DNA from: a virus
DNA: 64,000 bases
IMG/VR virus record: IMGVR_UViG_3300017706_001340
Location: 1-64,000 of that record
Direction: 5' to 3' (one strand)
The notes under the pieces: generated by a model
Database searches by the model: none
What the model was told of the DNA's origin: nothing
The model's input: the letters and a program-made list of their open reading frames with translations, nothing else
Translations under genes and position numbers: made by a program
In this document: piece after piece, positions 8,831 through 17,464 of the stretch
Layout of the letters: every line of letters starts with the position of its first letter
Position numbering within the stretch: the first letter of the stretch is position 1

Positions 8831-9124
8831 TTACCAATCTATAGAGTTAATAGCTTTATCATCAATAAACAGGTCATAAAATGGTTTATTAAATTTAAGT
8901 TCATGATACTTGACTCCCCAATCATTCAATTGCTGTTCAGTCAACTCAGACCAATCCTTATTTGTCGTTGACCCTCTAGCAGTCCAATAAACAATCCTGT
9001 GACCTGCATCAAATAAACTATTAGCTTTTGCAATTTTATCTAGTAATGGCTTTGCTGTCGTATGGTCGTTCCATACTGTATTGTGACAGATTGTCTCATC
9101 GATATCAATATATATAATTTTCAT
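8831..9124 (-). CDS. Small HAD-family phosphatase-like protein
   Basis: 97 aa. HAD motif I is IYIDIDETIC (nucleophile Asp and acid/base Asp) at residues 4-13, motif II is the YWTARGS region (Thr48 to Ser51), and the terminal DLFIDDKAI supplies the acidic motif. It is as short as a HAD fold can be, with no cap domain. Proteins of this type often lie in surface-polysaccharide loci. Here it is the last gene of the sugar cluster, 4 nt after the cytidylyltransferase. It may remove phosphate from a sugar-phosphate intermediate; the substrate is unknown. Confidence 0.7.
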   Translation of the reverse strand: MKIIYIDIDETICHNTVWNDHTTAKPLLDKIAKANSLFDAGHRIVYWTARGSTTNKDWSELTEQQLNDWGVKYHELKFNKPFYDLFIDDKAINSIDW

Positions 9125-9128
9125 TAAA

Positions 9129-9818
9129 TTATTTTGAGTTGTAAATATGGGCCGCGAGATCTAAATCATCCATGTAATCGATATCAAATGAATCTTTACA
9201 TGATAAGTTATATAATTTAGGGTTTATACCGATCCTATCATCATGCTTAATATAATTAGCTCTAGATGTAATAAAACATGCACTGTTTATTTCATATAAT
9301 GATCTAATATTTTGCGTGAAAGGCCACTTAACTTCACTTCTATCATAGTTTATAGGTTTAGTATCGTCCCAAATAAATTTTTTAATTGTATTTACGGACA
9401 TCAATGAATCAAAATCTGATAGAGAAGAAAAATAATCAACAATCATTTTATCGTAAAGTGTACTATCAACAAAAGGTGATGTTACATGTGTCCATAATAT
9501 ATGCTCATCATTAACAACATTTGGTACTAACTTAATTAACTCATCTGTTGTTGTACTTGAAGTACATAACCCATAATCTCGATGATGTACGATAATTTTT
9601 TTGTCATCTATATAATCATTTAACTGTGAGATTATATCTGTATCATCAGTTGATATAACAATTGAGTTAATATAATTGCATTTAATTAATTGTTTAATTT
9701 TTATTTGAAATAAGCTCAAACCGTCATTCGAAAACACTCTAGTGTTTTTATTTGGTATACGCACACTACCAGCTCTACATGGTAAAAATATAGTTACCTT
9801 ATGTTTTTTGTTATTCAT
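9129..9818 (-). CDS. CMP-sugar synthetase-like cytidylyltransferase (NeuA type)
   Basis: 229 aa. The N-terminal signature FLPCRAGSVRIPNKN corresponds to the (I/L)PARxGSKRIPxKN nucleotide-binding loop of acylneuraminate/KDO cytidylyltransferases. ISTDDTDI and WTHVTSPFVD follow in the expected order, with DIDYMDDLDLA at the C-terminus. These enzymes charge an acidic nine-carbon or similar sugar with CMP. Start ATG at 9818 with AAAGGA upstream; 8-nt overlap with the preceding gene. With the aldolase-like, HAD and nucleotidyltransferase genes it suggests synthesis of an activated sugar for the neighbouring glycosyltransferases. Confidence 0.75.
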   Translation of the reverse strand: MNNKKHKVTIFLPCRAGSVRIPNKNTRVFSNDGLSLFQIKIKQLIKCNYINSIVISTDDTDIISQLNDYIDDKKIIVHHRDYGLCTSSTTTDELIKLVPNVVNDEHILWTHVTSPFVDSTLYDKMIVDYFSSLSDFDSLMSVNTIKKFIWDDTKPINYDRSEVKWPFTQNIRSLYEINSACFITSRANYIKHDDRIGINPKLYNLSCKDSFDIDYMDDLDLAAHIYNSK

Positions 9819-10821
9819 GTTCCTTTAAATATGTGTATATATAATCAACATCAAAAGTGTTACAATTATTATCTACCAAAAAATCAATTAATTCTAAACA
9901 TTTATGTGGATCCAAGGTCATGTTAGTGATTAACTGAATGTAGGAAGGATGTATATTGTTATTGGCTGCTATGTGGTAGAGATTTGAGTAACCCCACTTG
10001 TGATTGGACTGTAGTTCATCAAAAAAGCATTTGCCTAGATTTGAAAAATTTAACTGATCTAGTCTGTTTTGAAATTTATTAAAATGGAGACATAAAGTTT
10101 CTAAATCTGTATTACCTGCACCTCTACCCATTCCCAACACCGTACCGTCTATATATTCAAATCCAAGATCCACTGCTAACAGTGAATTTGAAAACGCACA
10201 GCCCATATTGTCGTGCCCATGGAATCCCAAGCTAGTGTCAGTATTATCAGCTATATTTGAAAAGATATCAATAATCTTACTAGACGTAAGAGAACCATAT
10301 GAATCTGCAAAATATATTACCTGTAGGTCATAACAATCTAGTTTCTCAGTCACCTTACGTGTATCATCACCTGTTAAGAGAGAACATTTCATTATATTAA
10401 TGCATACTCTATAACCCTTGTCTAATACTTTTTGTATTGTATCCTCTAAGTGGTGATCAGTATAGTCATTGAAGTCACACGCAATACGAACAGTACTTAT
10501 AACACTGTTACAAGATTCAACGGGTAGTAGCTCATCAATTATATCAATACCATCGCTCTTTATATCTGCAAAGTCAATCATAATTGCATATGATTGATTA
10601 TCAAAAAAGTTAAACTCACTCAGAATGTTTTCATCTGTAAAAAAATATTTACCCTTGTAAACACTAGATTTCTTCCGATAACCCAGTTCTACTATATCGA
10701 CAAGCTCGGGACTTAAATTATATATTAAATTTTTAACAAGATTGTTATCAAAATTCCAATTAGTGTAATAACCACCATCACGCAACGTACAGTCTAATAT
10801 TTTAATACTATCATCAATCAT
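9811..10821 (-). CDS. DRE-TIM metallolyase (HMG-CoA lyase/hydroxy-oxovalerate aldolase-like)
   Basis: 336 aa. LDCTLRDGGYYTNW at residues 9-22 is the catalytic Arg-Asp loop of the HMGL-like TIM barrel, GFHGHDNMGCAFSN has the HxH metal ligands, and GTVLGMGRGAGNTDLE is the conserved glycine loop. Members catalyse aldol cleavage or condensation, and versions next to NeuA-type genes occur in bacterial surface-sugar loci. The substrate here is unknown; a condensation making a keto-acid sugar would fit the cytidylyltransferase downstream. The gene overlaps both neighbours by 8 nt. Confidence 0.75.
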   Translation of the reverse strand: MIDDSIKILDCTLRDGGYYTNWNFDNNLVKNLIYNLSPELVDIVELGYRKKSSVYKGKYFFTDENILSEFNFFDNQSYAIMIDFADIKSDGIDIIDELLPVESCNSVISTVRIACDFNDYTDHHLEDTIQKVLDKGYRVCINIMKCSLLTGDDTRKVTEKLDCYDLQVIYFADSYGSLTSSKIIDIFSNIADNTDTSLGFHGHDNMGCAFSNSLLAVDLGFEYIDGTVLGMGRGAGNTDLETLCLHFNKFQNRLDQLNFSNLGKCFFDELQSNHKWGYSNLYHIAANNNIHPSYIQLITNMTLDPHKCLELIDFLVDNNCNTFDVDYIYTYLKEHE

Positions 10822-11491
10822 TACCTATACTTTCTCTTAAAATTGTCCAATGTTTTCCATAATTAAAATTTAGATCAATCATTTTAACAGAAATACACTT
10901 CAAATAACTTCTAAAAAAATCTTCTATATCGAACATACTTGTAGCTGTATATATATCACAAACATTATTCATCGTTCTAGATGTACATATATTGATTATA
11001 TCAATCGCGCGTGTATCATTTGAACCATACAAGAAATGACCGTCCTGAATGTGAGGAATATGTTTATTTGTATATAGAGGAGAATATAACATAATATCTG
11101 GCCGTATCTTCAACACAATATCATAAACAAAATTATTTTTCAATTCATGTACAACTTTAAGCTGATTCGATTTATATAGAGATTCAAACATTCTCGTAGA
11201 ACCAAACATGCTAATGTTATTGGACCCGATCGAATCCTCATCTGATCTGTATATAGGTTGTGTCTCTATAATATAATCAACAGGATTATAAATTTTATTC
11301 AATAGACTGTGATCAGTGTGTATCACTTTAGTATTATGTTCATTATGCCATGATGGAGTTTGTGACTCACACACATCCCACGTGTGTATAAACACATCTG
11401 AACCTAATGGATTAATAAAATGTTCAAATAACGCTGAGGCACACTGCTCAAAAGTCCTCATATGACCATATAATATAACCGCCGCTTTCAT
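10814..11491 (-). CDS. Glycosyltransferase-like protein of the sugar cluster
   Basis: 225 aa from the ATG at 11491, which overlaps the upstream stop as ATGA; an 11509 start would need TTG. It begins AAVILYGHMRTFEQCASALF and has DVFIHTWDV, then a central YDIVLKIRPDIMLYSPLY containing an R-x-D pattern. This layout resembles short phage and bacterial proteins of surface-polysaccharide loci that start YGxxRTF and include VFIHTWD and KxRPDI, presumed glycosyltransferases with a GT-A-like fold. Donor and acceptor are unknown. Confidence 0.55.
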   Translation of the reverse strand: MKAAVILYGHMRTFEQCASALFEHFINPLGSDVFIHTWDVCESQTPSWHNEHNTKVIHTDHSLLNKIYNPVDYIIETQPIYRSDEDSIGSNNISMFGSTRMFESLYKSNQLKVVHELKNNFVYDIVLKIRPDIMLYSPLYTNKHIPHIQDGHFLYGSNDTRAIDIINICTSRTMNNVCDIYTATSMFDIEDFFRSYLKCISVKMIDLNFNYGKHWTILRESIGND

Positions 11492-12243
11492 GAAAACCAG
11501 TTTTGCCAAAAAATATAATCTTCATAATCTTCTGGTGTTCCGAGATTACCGTAAGGACAGTAGTTCGCCTTTACATTGAGACCATCCTTGATCATCTCAC
11601 CGTATATTTGTGTAACATAGAATTCACTATTAATAGAATTGTTTGTTTTTAAGATTACATCACTGTAATGTTTATATACGCTAGCGTCTCGAAAATAATA
11701 CGATCCACTCGAACCGCTACAGCCCGGACAATTATCAAAATCTATTGCATCAAAATTAAATTTTTCAATAACTTCCGTACATATATTATTTTCATCATGC
11801 TTAACAAAACAGTAATATTTATTGTGTCTCCAATGAGGATGCTTTAGATCATGAACATTTAGACCACCATCACAATCTACAAATGCAGAAGCCATATCTC
11901 TTAGACTTGTTTTCTGTAGTGAGTCTATATATGTAATTATTAGCGGTTGATCATCAGATATCTCGTCAATCATATTAGAGATGGAGTATAGTGGTCCTGA
12001 GTGGTTGGGCTTTATACTATGAATAGTGCCTTGTGTTAAATTTTCGATCTCTTCTTTAATTCTTGTGTGCTTAATATCTTCATCTCTACAGATAAAGTGA
12101 GTTTCATATTGGTTAAAATCTGGTATTAGCTCAACAAATTCCTGAAAAGAACTCTTACCATTAATATCTAGTAAGGACTTGTGAGGATAATTTTTTTCTG
12201 TAAATCTCCTGCTATTACCTGATAGTGTGACTATATGTATCAT
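11488..12243 (-). CDS. Sugar-1-phosphate nucleotidyltransferase-like protein
   Basis: 251 aa. The N-terminus IHIVTLSGNSRRFTEKNYPH followed by KSLLDINGKSSFQ parallels the GxGxRF...PKxLxxINGKP loop of sugar nucleotidyltransferases, although the first glycine-rich loop is reduced. A central PLIITYIDSL matches the usual metal-binding Asp region, and GNLGTPEDYEDY near the C-terminus fits the family. It should activate a sugar phosphate with an NTP. TAATG overlap with the upstream gene and ATGA with the downstream one. Confidence 0.65.
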   Translation of the reverse strand: MIHIVTLSGNSRRFTEKNYPHKSLLDINGKSSFQEFVELIPDFNQYETHFICRDEDIKHTRIKEEIENLTQGTIHSIKPNHSGPLYSISNMIDEISDDQPLIITYIDSLQKTSLRDMASAFVDCDGGLNVHDLKHPHWRHNKYYCFVKHDENNICTEVIEKFNFDAIDFDNCPGCSGSSGSYYFRDASVYKHYSDVILKTNNSINSEFYVTQIYGEMIKDGLNVKANYCPYGNLGTPEDYEDYIFWQNWFS

Positions 12244-12686
12244 TACACAATATATTTAACATAATCCGAGCAAATGCCATGAGCAGAATTATAATCCTTA
12301 TATTTAAGGGTATCCTCTCTACATATAAGCGGGATTACGGACATACTATTATAATTCACTATATCATGGCACCAGACTAATCCATTACTTATCAATACAT
12401 AACGCTCAACATCATGAAAGAAGTAAACTAGATTAGTGTCACCTAAAACATCCAAGGAGTTAAAATCCTTTGCATGTATCCATAAATTCTCAGACCTGTC
12501 TTGCAACCACTTGAGATTAATATTATATTCCGGTTCGTCATGCCCTAGAAACAGATCTCCACCGCAAACCCTCAAATCAATCTCAACATCATACCCTTGT
12601 GATATAGCAAAATCTATATACTCAGGCTTATTCTCGCTGCTCGCTATAGGTCCACATATGTTACCCCTATGAGATATTTTAATCAT
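12243..12686 (-). CDS. Short glycerophosphodiester phosphodiesterase-like protein
   Basis: 147 aa. HRGNICG at residues 6-12, EIDLRVCGGDLFLGHDEP at residues 35-52 give the GDPD catalytic His-Arg, Glu-x-Asp and His residues in order. Typical GDPD enzymes are about 240 aa or more, so only part of the barrel is present, and a catalytic Glu in the second half is not obvious. Comparable short forms occur in polysaccharide clusters. It may hydrolyse a phosphodiester-linked sugar or lipid, or serve another role. ATGA/TAATG overlaps on both sides. Confidence 0.6.
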   Translation of the reverse strand: MIKISHRGNICGPIASSENKPEYIDFAISQGYDVEIDLRVCGGDLFLGHDEPEYNINLKWLQDRSENLWIHAKDFNSLDVLGDTNLVYFFHDVERYVLISNGLVWCHDIVNYNSMSVIPLICREDTLKYKDYNSAHGICSDYVKYIV

Positions 12687-13354
12687 ACTAACACTTGATG
12701 TAGATCTTGTTTCTTAAAGCAACTGAGTGTTGAGTTTTTACTACAGTTTATAATCTCAATATCGTGTTGTTTGGCTTTATGTGACAGTTCAATCCAATTC
12801 GGTGTGTGATGTACTTCCGCATTTGGTAGGTTTATTCGATCCCCGGGTAGATAATACTCTTCAAACCAATGATCGTTTTCTTGCATTTTATCCTTAATAG
12901 TTACTTCATGACCGGTCGTACTACCTATGATTTTATTTTCGTAATTACAATCAACACCTAATAATATAATCTTTTGATAACCTAAACAAATTGCCACCTG
13001 TACCGCATTAACTCCAGAGTTACCACCATCATTAAAGTTCTTAAAATCTTCCACGCTACAATTCCACTTATTATTATTAACAAGAGTGACATTCGTGACC
13101 CTATCACTATCACTGACATGTCTTATAAAGAAAAATTGCTTTATCGGGTTAATATCTGTTGTCAGTTTCTTGAAACTATGTAAGTTAGATTTAGTAACCG
13201 TATAATCAAAGCAACCAAAGTACATTGGCCACCAATCTAATTTATAGTACATACGATATGCATTATTTAAACCGAATGTATGGTAACCGGTTAGGTCATT
13301 TAGATTGACATCTTTTAAAGATGGTCCGTTACCCATAATTATTGCTGTTTTCAT
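12683..13354 (-). CDS. MptE/DUF115-like putative glycosyltransferase
   Basis: 223 aa. The N-terminal AIIMGNGPSLKDVNL is the GNGPSL loop of DUF115 and sialyltransferase-like (GT42-type) proteins. YHTFGLNNAYRM, then NDGGNSGVNAVQVAICLGYQ and IILLGVDCNY follow, matching the usual D-G-x-T/N-A...A..LGx(K/Q)-I-LxGxD pattern. Such proteins are found in surface-polysaccharide loci and probably transfer a CMP-activated sugar, which fits the NeuA-like gene in the same operon. Activity is inferred. Confidence 0.65.
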   Translation of the reverse strand: MKTAIIMGNGPSLKDVNLNDLTGYHTFGLNNAYRMYYKLDWWPMYFGCFDYTVTKSNLHSFKKLTTDINPIKQFFFIRHVSDSDRVTNVTLVNNNKWNCSVEDFKNFNDGGNSGVNAVQVAICLGYQKIILLGVDCNYENKIIGSTTGHEVTIKDKMQENDHWFEEYYLPGDRINLPNAEVHHTPNWIELSHKAKQHDIEIINCSKNSTLSCFKKQDLHQVLV

Positions 13355-14037
13355 TATAAATTTCTAAACTGCTCCATTGAATTGTTGAAACATGCATTAA
13401 CACCCTCTCCATCACCCCAAGATCCATGTGTAGTGAACTCGGTGTTGTACCAGTAAGTTTTGAATCTATTTATACAAGTTGTACCAAGCCAGTGATCGAT
13501 CGGTTGGGTCACTGGTGATCGATCATCAAACTCTTGTATCAGTTTATCGCATGTATTATTATTAATGATATAGAAATCTGTACCCTTGTTGTTACCAGTC
13601 CACGGAAACACTTGAACATCGGTCATGTCATAAAACAATCTACCATCAATCATCTGCTTTGGTACTGGTACCGGCTTCTGTTTATAGAAAGGGAACACAC
13701 CACAATACATAATATCAGCATCCACCGGCATGTTTTCATTGATGATACACATATGTTCATCAAAATCATCGTGAAACACGCAATCATCTTCCATCACAAC
13801 ACCATAGGGCTCTCCGGATGATAAAATGGTGTTGTAGCAGTGAATGTGCTTGAGAAACAAGCTGATTTCTGCATCTGATATCTTCATGAACTTGTCGCGC
13901 TGTTGTTGAGTCAGTTCCTCACGATCATGATCATGTACAAAGTTCAAGGTAATATCACTCTGTAAATTGGTGGCTTGTTTGATGAACTGTATTTTACGTT
14001 CATCTAATGGTGTGTAGTGGCAGATGTTGAAAATCAT
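13354..14037 (-). CDS. Family 25-like glycosyltransferase
   Basis: 227 aa. Residues near 75-95 read GEPYGVVMEDDCVFHDDFDE, the EDD/E-D-D signature that marks GT25 (LOB1/LgtB-like) enzymes, preceded by SLFLKHIHCYNTIL, equivalent to the S-H..xW..i helix. A second acidic stretch and FTTHGSWGDGEGVN lie towards the C-terminus. Likely adds a hexose to an oligosaccharide acceptor. ATGA coupling to the upstream glycosyltransferase; base composition here is closer to the phage average than in the downstream half of the cluster. Confidence 0.75.
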   Translation of the reverse strand: MIFNICHYTPLDERKIQFIKQATNLQSDITLNFVHDHDREELTQQQRDKFMKISDAEISLFLKHIHCYNTILSSGEPYGVVMEDDCVFHDDFDEHMCIINENMPVDADIMYCGVFPFYKQKPVPVPKQMIDGRLFYDMTDVQVFPWTGNNKGTDFYIINNNTCDKLIQEFDDRSPVTQPIDHWLGTTCINRFKTYWYNTEFTTHGSWGDGEGVNACFNNSMEQFRNL

Positions 14038-14780
14038 TTTTTGCGAATGTGTTCTGACTCGGTGTCAACAATTAATTGCGGACAAATATATAGTTTGCCG
14101 CCCTGATCGGTTATACTTTTATTGAACGATACATGCTCACATTGTTCTCCATATGCTTCATTCCATCCACAATAAGCTGGTTGTATATAGTTCATCTTGT
14201 ATATAGCAGCACCATTGAATGCAGAGTAAACCGGAATTAAATCGGTGGTTTCGATGCTTATTTGATTCGCTGTGACAACTTCATTCACATCCCGACCTTT
14301 GAATCTTGATTCATGCCAACAATCATAATCAACCTTTCCGAACTGGTCATTGTCACAACGTAACGCCCATATGTCATAATAAGGCTTACTAATTGCAAGC
14401 AATCCAGCCCAATCAACATCTCTATATGTGGAAATCGCATCAGAAACACCATCAATCACCAAAGAACTTGCTGGTCCATCAAAGTCAACCATCAACACAT
14501 AATCATAACAACTGTATTTGTCCATGATCTTTCTAGCCAGAGTGTTTCTCGCATGCGCAATAGCGACCGTCCTGGTGACTTTATTTTTGATATGTTCACT
14601 TATCAATTTGATGTCACGCGATTGTATCAACTCCACGGTGTTATCAACAGAGTCGTTCTCATAAATCAATATCTCTGTATCGAAATATTTTTCTAGTTTC
14701 TTTAGGTTCTGATAGGCTGACAAGATATATCTTGCACCATTCTTAACTGTACCACAAACCAATATTTTTTCTCTAATCAT
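14034..14780 (-). CDS. Putative glycosyltransferase (CAP59/GT69-like)
   Basis: 248 aa. ILVCGTVKNGARYI and TEILIYENDSVDNTVELI form the typical donor-binding start, then VAIAHARNTLARKIM and VLMVDFDGPASSL give an Arg-rich helix and a DxD motif. FNGAAIYKM and YGEQCEHVSFN follow in the acceptor half. The order fits CAP59-like (GT69) or related GT-A enzymes. ATGA overlaps on both sides show it is co-translated with its neighbours. Substrates unknown. Confidence 0.65.
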   Translation of the reverse strand: MIREKILVCGTVKNGARYILSAYQNLKKLEKYFDTEILIYENDSVDNTVELIQSRDIKLISEHIKNKVTRTVAIAHARNTLARKIMDKYSCYDYVLMVDFDGPASSLVIDGVSDAISTYRDVDWAGLLAISKPYYDIWALRCDNDQFGKVDYDCWHESRFKGRDVNEVVTANQISIETTDLIPVYSAFNGAAIYKMNYIQPAYCGWNEAYGEQCEHVSFNKSITDQGGKLYICPQLIVDTESEHIRKK

Positions 14781-15589
14781 TTCGAATAGCCTGTAAAAAA
14801 TGTGGATTCATATCGATCTTCATCTTCTGGTATGTTCATGAACGCTCCGGCTGGAGTTCTCCGGAGCAACACACTCTTTAGATACTTGTCAAATATATTG
14901 AACGTTAGTCTATTCAGTGGTTTATTCGCGATCTTATGGTTGTAGACTCTCTCGGGCGCTTGTGTGTCCGTTTGCCATGTAGGTGCATGTTGAATATGAA
15001 AGCAATATGGTGGAAATTTGTTACCAATCTTATGTCCACCTGCAAATAGCTTCACTATCATCGCGTAGCATTGATCCCAACATGGTTGACCCACAAGAAA
15101 ATCGTCAAACAGGTCATTGTTCCGCAAATACCAGTCACGTTTGAACACAAACACATCAAATCCTGCAATCTCGTATCTCAACGCTGTCACCTTCTTGTCT
15201 ATCACCTGTTGAAATGACGTTACATCAGCAATATCGACCCGTGAGCAACAAAAACTGTCTGGATTGTTGTTCATGATGTATTTTATTATGTTTGGATTGA
15301 GTATCACATCACTGTTAACATAGATAAAGTAATCACATTCGATCTGTGACAAATGATTGAGTATGTCATTCACGAAAGGTAGCTGTTTGGTTGAACCTGA
15401 TATAACATCCTTGCTGCTTCTGGTCAACACGTCATGACATTTGACATCATACTTCGATATCATGTTGTTGAACTGAACATCAACAAAATCGACACAATCG
15501 AATTGCTTGGTAAGGTACACAAATGAATCGACACTTATATTCTGTCTGTTGTATCGACCAAAAGTATTTGTACCTATAACAATCTTCAC
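14777..15589 (-). CDS. Putative glycosyltransferase
   Basis: 270 aa from a GTG start overlapping the upstream stop as GTGA. KIVIGTNTFGRYNRQN at the start and CDYFIYVNSDVILNPNIIKY (DxD-like NSD) around residues 88-107 indicate a GT-A-type fold. FDVFVFKRDWYL and CWDQCYAMIVKLFAGG correspond to the acceptor side, and the HIQHAP motif is compatible with a late metal-binding His. No exact CAZy family can be given. It lies in the run of glycosyltransferase genes. Confidence 0.6.
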   Translation of the reverse strand: MKIVIGTNTFGRYNRQNISVDSFVYLTKQFDCVDFVDVQFNNMISKYDVKCHDVLTRSSKDVISGSTKQLPFVNDILNHLSQIECDYFIYVNSDVILNPNIIKYIMNNNPDSFCCSRVDIADVTSFQQVIDKKVTALRYEIAGFDVFVFKRDWYLRNNDLFDDFLVGQPCWDQCYAMIVKLFAGGHKIGNKFPPYCFHIQHAPTWQTDTQAPERVYNHKIANKPLNRLTFNIFDKYLKSVLLRRTPAGAFMNIPEDEDRYESTFFTGYSK

Positions 15590-16365
15590 GGTTTGATACT
15601 TTTTAGATACTCAACAACTTGTTCTTTTGTGTCGTTGATCTGCTCAGTACTACACACATTAACTCCGTAGCGCTCATGAAACAATTTGACACCATGTACA
15701 AAATTATCATGCCATTCCTCTTCATTTCTTATCTTGCTCTCCACCAATGATGGATCTTGATCACCAATCAACTTGTCACTCTCCGCAACATCAGCAAACC
15801 ATCTGAAGGGTGGGTGATGACCAGCGTTGATCACTCGCATGGTGTGATCCACATGCTCCATTGCATTTCTGTACTCATCATCCATCAAACCACACTCATC
15901 TATAACACTCTTGTGGTAATAACTCAGCGCACCGGTGACATTATGATACAACGCCATTTTGATATCCTTATAATCAATCACAAGCTTTGGAGCGGCTAGA
16001 TCAAGTCTCTTGTTAGCATCACCATGCAAACAAAAATTCAGATGCTTCACGCCACTAGCATCAGACAGCTTGATGTATTGATCAATCACATCATCAGTTA
16101 AAAACACTATATCATCTTCAACTAAAAACAAGTGTTCACATCCCAGATCAATCAATCGTCGTAGAGCTATGTTCTTGGATTCACCCACACCCACATTGGT
16201 TTCATTATGTATGGTGACATAATCACCACTCGGTACACTCTCCACGCCGTCATTCACGACAACGATGTGATCGATTTTATCTTTATGTGAATCGTGAATA
16301 GACTTGAAACATGACTCAAACATGGGCACCCTATCACACGTGATTATTGCAATTCCAATTGACAT
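15586..16365 (-). CDS. Glycosyltransferase family 2-like protein, first gene of sugar operon
   Basis: 259 aa from the ATG at 16365; upstream in-frame codons would precede the promoter. GIAIITCDRVPMFESCFKSI, then HIVVVNDG and NVGVGESKNIAL with CEHLFLVEDDIVF (E-D-D) give a clear GT2-type layout. A TATAAT box ends 6 nt before the ATG, so the whole operon (16365 to 8831) probably starts here with almost no leader. It is divergent from phoH. Confidence 0.7.
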   Translation of the reverse strand: MSIGIAIITCDRVPMFESCFKSIHDSHKDKIDHIVVVNDGVESVPSGDYVTIHNETNVGVGESKNIALRRLIDLGCEHLFLVEDDIVFLTDDVIDQYIKLSDASGVKHLNFCLHGDANKRLDLAAPKLVIDYKDIKMALYHNVTGALSYYHKSVIDECGLMDDEYRNAMEHVDHTMRVINAGHHPPFRWFADVAESDKLIGDQDPSLVESKIRNEEEWHDNFVHGVKLFHERYGVNVCSTEQINDTKEQVVEYLKSIKP

Positions 16366-16371
16366 ACATAT

Positions 16372-16377
16372 ATTATA
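16372..16377 (-). promoter_or_regulatory. -10 box TATAAT for the sugar operon
   Basis: Minus-strand TATAAT separated from the ATG at 16365 by ATATGT (6 nt). The -35 region is weak (TGGATT at 17 bp). Confidence 0.55.
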
Positions 16378-16398
16378 GTAAACAAACCCCATAAAATC

Positions 16399-16406
16399 CA
16401 TAAATA
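16399..16406 (+). promoter_or_regulatory. Late-type box CATAAATA, 6 nt before phoH ATG
   Basis: CATAAATA followed by TTACAA and the ATG at 16413. No Shine-Dalgarno. Confidence 0.65.
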
Positions 16407-16412
16407 TTACAA

Positions 16413-17171
16413 ATGACAAAACGTAGAGCTTCCTACAAGCGTTCCAATTCAAAAACTCGTAAGGATTCAGATATTGAAGACATACCCGAGATCGTAACAC
16501 GTAACACTATGGAGAGAAATTTCAAAATTGACTCCAAGTTTAAACTGACAGACACACACAAGAGTTTTGTTGAGTTATGTTTCAATAGTGAAACAAAGAT
16601 AGCATTCGTGGACGGACCGGCCGGTACAGCCAAAACATACTGTGCTGCTTATGCTGCGTTACATATGCTCAAATCACATAGGGTGGACGAGGTTGTGTAC
16701 ATTCGAAGCATTATAGAGAGTGCTAGCAAGAGCATGGGCGCCCTCCCGGGAGAAGTTGATGATAAATTTTTACCATGGACATTACCATTGCAAGAGAAAC
16801 TAAGTGAATTGATATCAAGCTCCACGATAAACACACTGTTCTCTACAAATACTGTCAAAGCAATACCAGTCAATTACGTACGTGGTTTGACGTTTAAAGA
16901 CAGTATGGTTATTGTTGACGAGGCTCAGAACTTAACCAAGAGTGAATTGATCACCATTCTCACACGCTTTGGTGAAGATAGTAAGATGCTAGTCATAGGA
17001 GACGCGTTGCAGAGTGACATAAATGGAAAATCTGGATTTGAAGAGATATACAACAAGTTCAATGATAGGGATAGTGAGGACAATGGCGTTTTTTGCTTCA
17101 AATTCACAGAAGATGACATACTTCGCAGTGAAATGCTCAAATTTATAGTAAAGAAGCTAGGACAGAAATAA
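16413..17171 (+). CDS. phoH: PhoH-like ATPase
   Basis: 252 aa. Walker A is GPAGTAKT at residues 68-75, and Walker B is VIVDEAQN near residue 166-173, followed by FGEDSKMLVIGDALQSDI, the arginine-finger/sensor region of PhoH proteins. A basic 35-residue N-terminal extension (KRRASYKRSNSKTRKDSD) precedes the core. PhoH-like genes are common in marine phages; the protein is a cytoplasmic P-loop ATPase with proposed RNA-related roles, unproven in phages. The late-type box 6 nt upstream is notable for a gene often thought of as early. Confidence 0.85.
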   Translation: MTKRRASYKRSNSKTRKDSDIEDIPEIVTRNTMERNFKIDSKFKLTDTHKSFVELCFNSETKIAFVDGPAGTAKTYCAAYAALHMLKSHRVDEVVYIRSIIESASKSMGALPGEVDDKFLPWTLPLQEKLSELISSSTINTLFSTNTVKAIPVNYVRGLTFKDSMVIVDEAQNLTKSELITILTRFGEDSKMLVIGDALQSDINGKSGFEEIYNKFNDRDSEDNGVFCFKFTEDDILRSEMLKFIVKKLGQK

Positions 17172-17179
17172 GTACATGT

Positions 17180-17464
17180 ATGATCAACCAATTTGATACA
17201 CTAGTCAACGAGATACTCAAGAAAGATCTAAATGTTGGTGATAAAGTCAAAAATATCAACCCTGATTGTGAGCATTATGGTTCTGAGGGTGTGGTGAAGA
17301 AGTTGACTAGAAGACCAGAAGAGAAGAGCGGTGATGTTAAGAATAAACACAATATACCAGGAAGTGATGCTGAATATGAGGTTACAAACGATACAGCCAA
17401 CGCTGACGCTGGGGATAAGCTTAAAAAAAGCTTGGATCAGCTCAAGATTAAATCAAAAACTTAA
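17180..17464 (+). CDS. Hypothetical small protein downstream of phoH
   Basis: 94 aa, ATG 9 nt after the phoH stop. Residues 18-42 (VGDKVKNINPDCEHYGSEG then VVKKL) look like a KOW/SH3-type turn. The C-terminal half is charged, ending in KKSLDQLKIKSKT. I recall similar short proteins in marine phages with the GDKV..CxHxGSxGxV pattern, but no function. The 3' end overlaps the convergent gene ending at 17448 by 17 nt. Confidence 0.6.
   Translation: MINQFDTLVNEILKKDLNVGDKVKNINPDCEHYGSEGVVKKLTRRPEEKSGDVKNKHNIPGSDAEYEVTNDTANADAGDKLKKSLDQLKIKSKT

Noticed and set aside
16366-16500. 45-residue N-terminal extension of the first glycosyltransferase
   Set aside because: It would begin with a non-ATG codon upstream of the TATAAT box and inside phoH; the ATG at 16365 fits the GT2 start.
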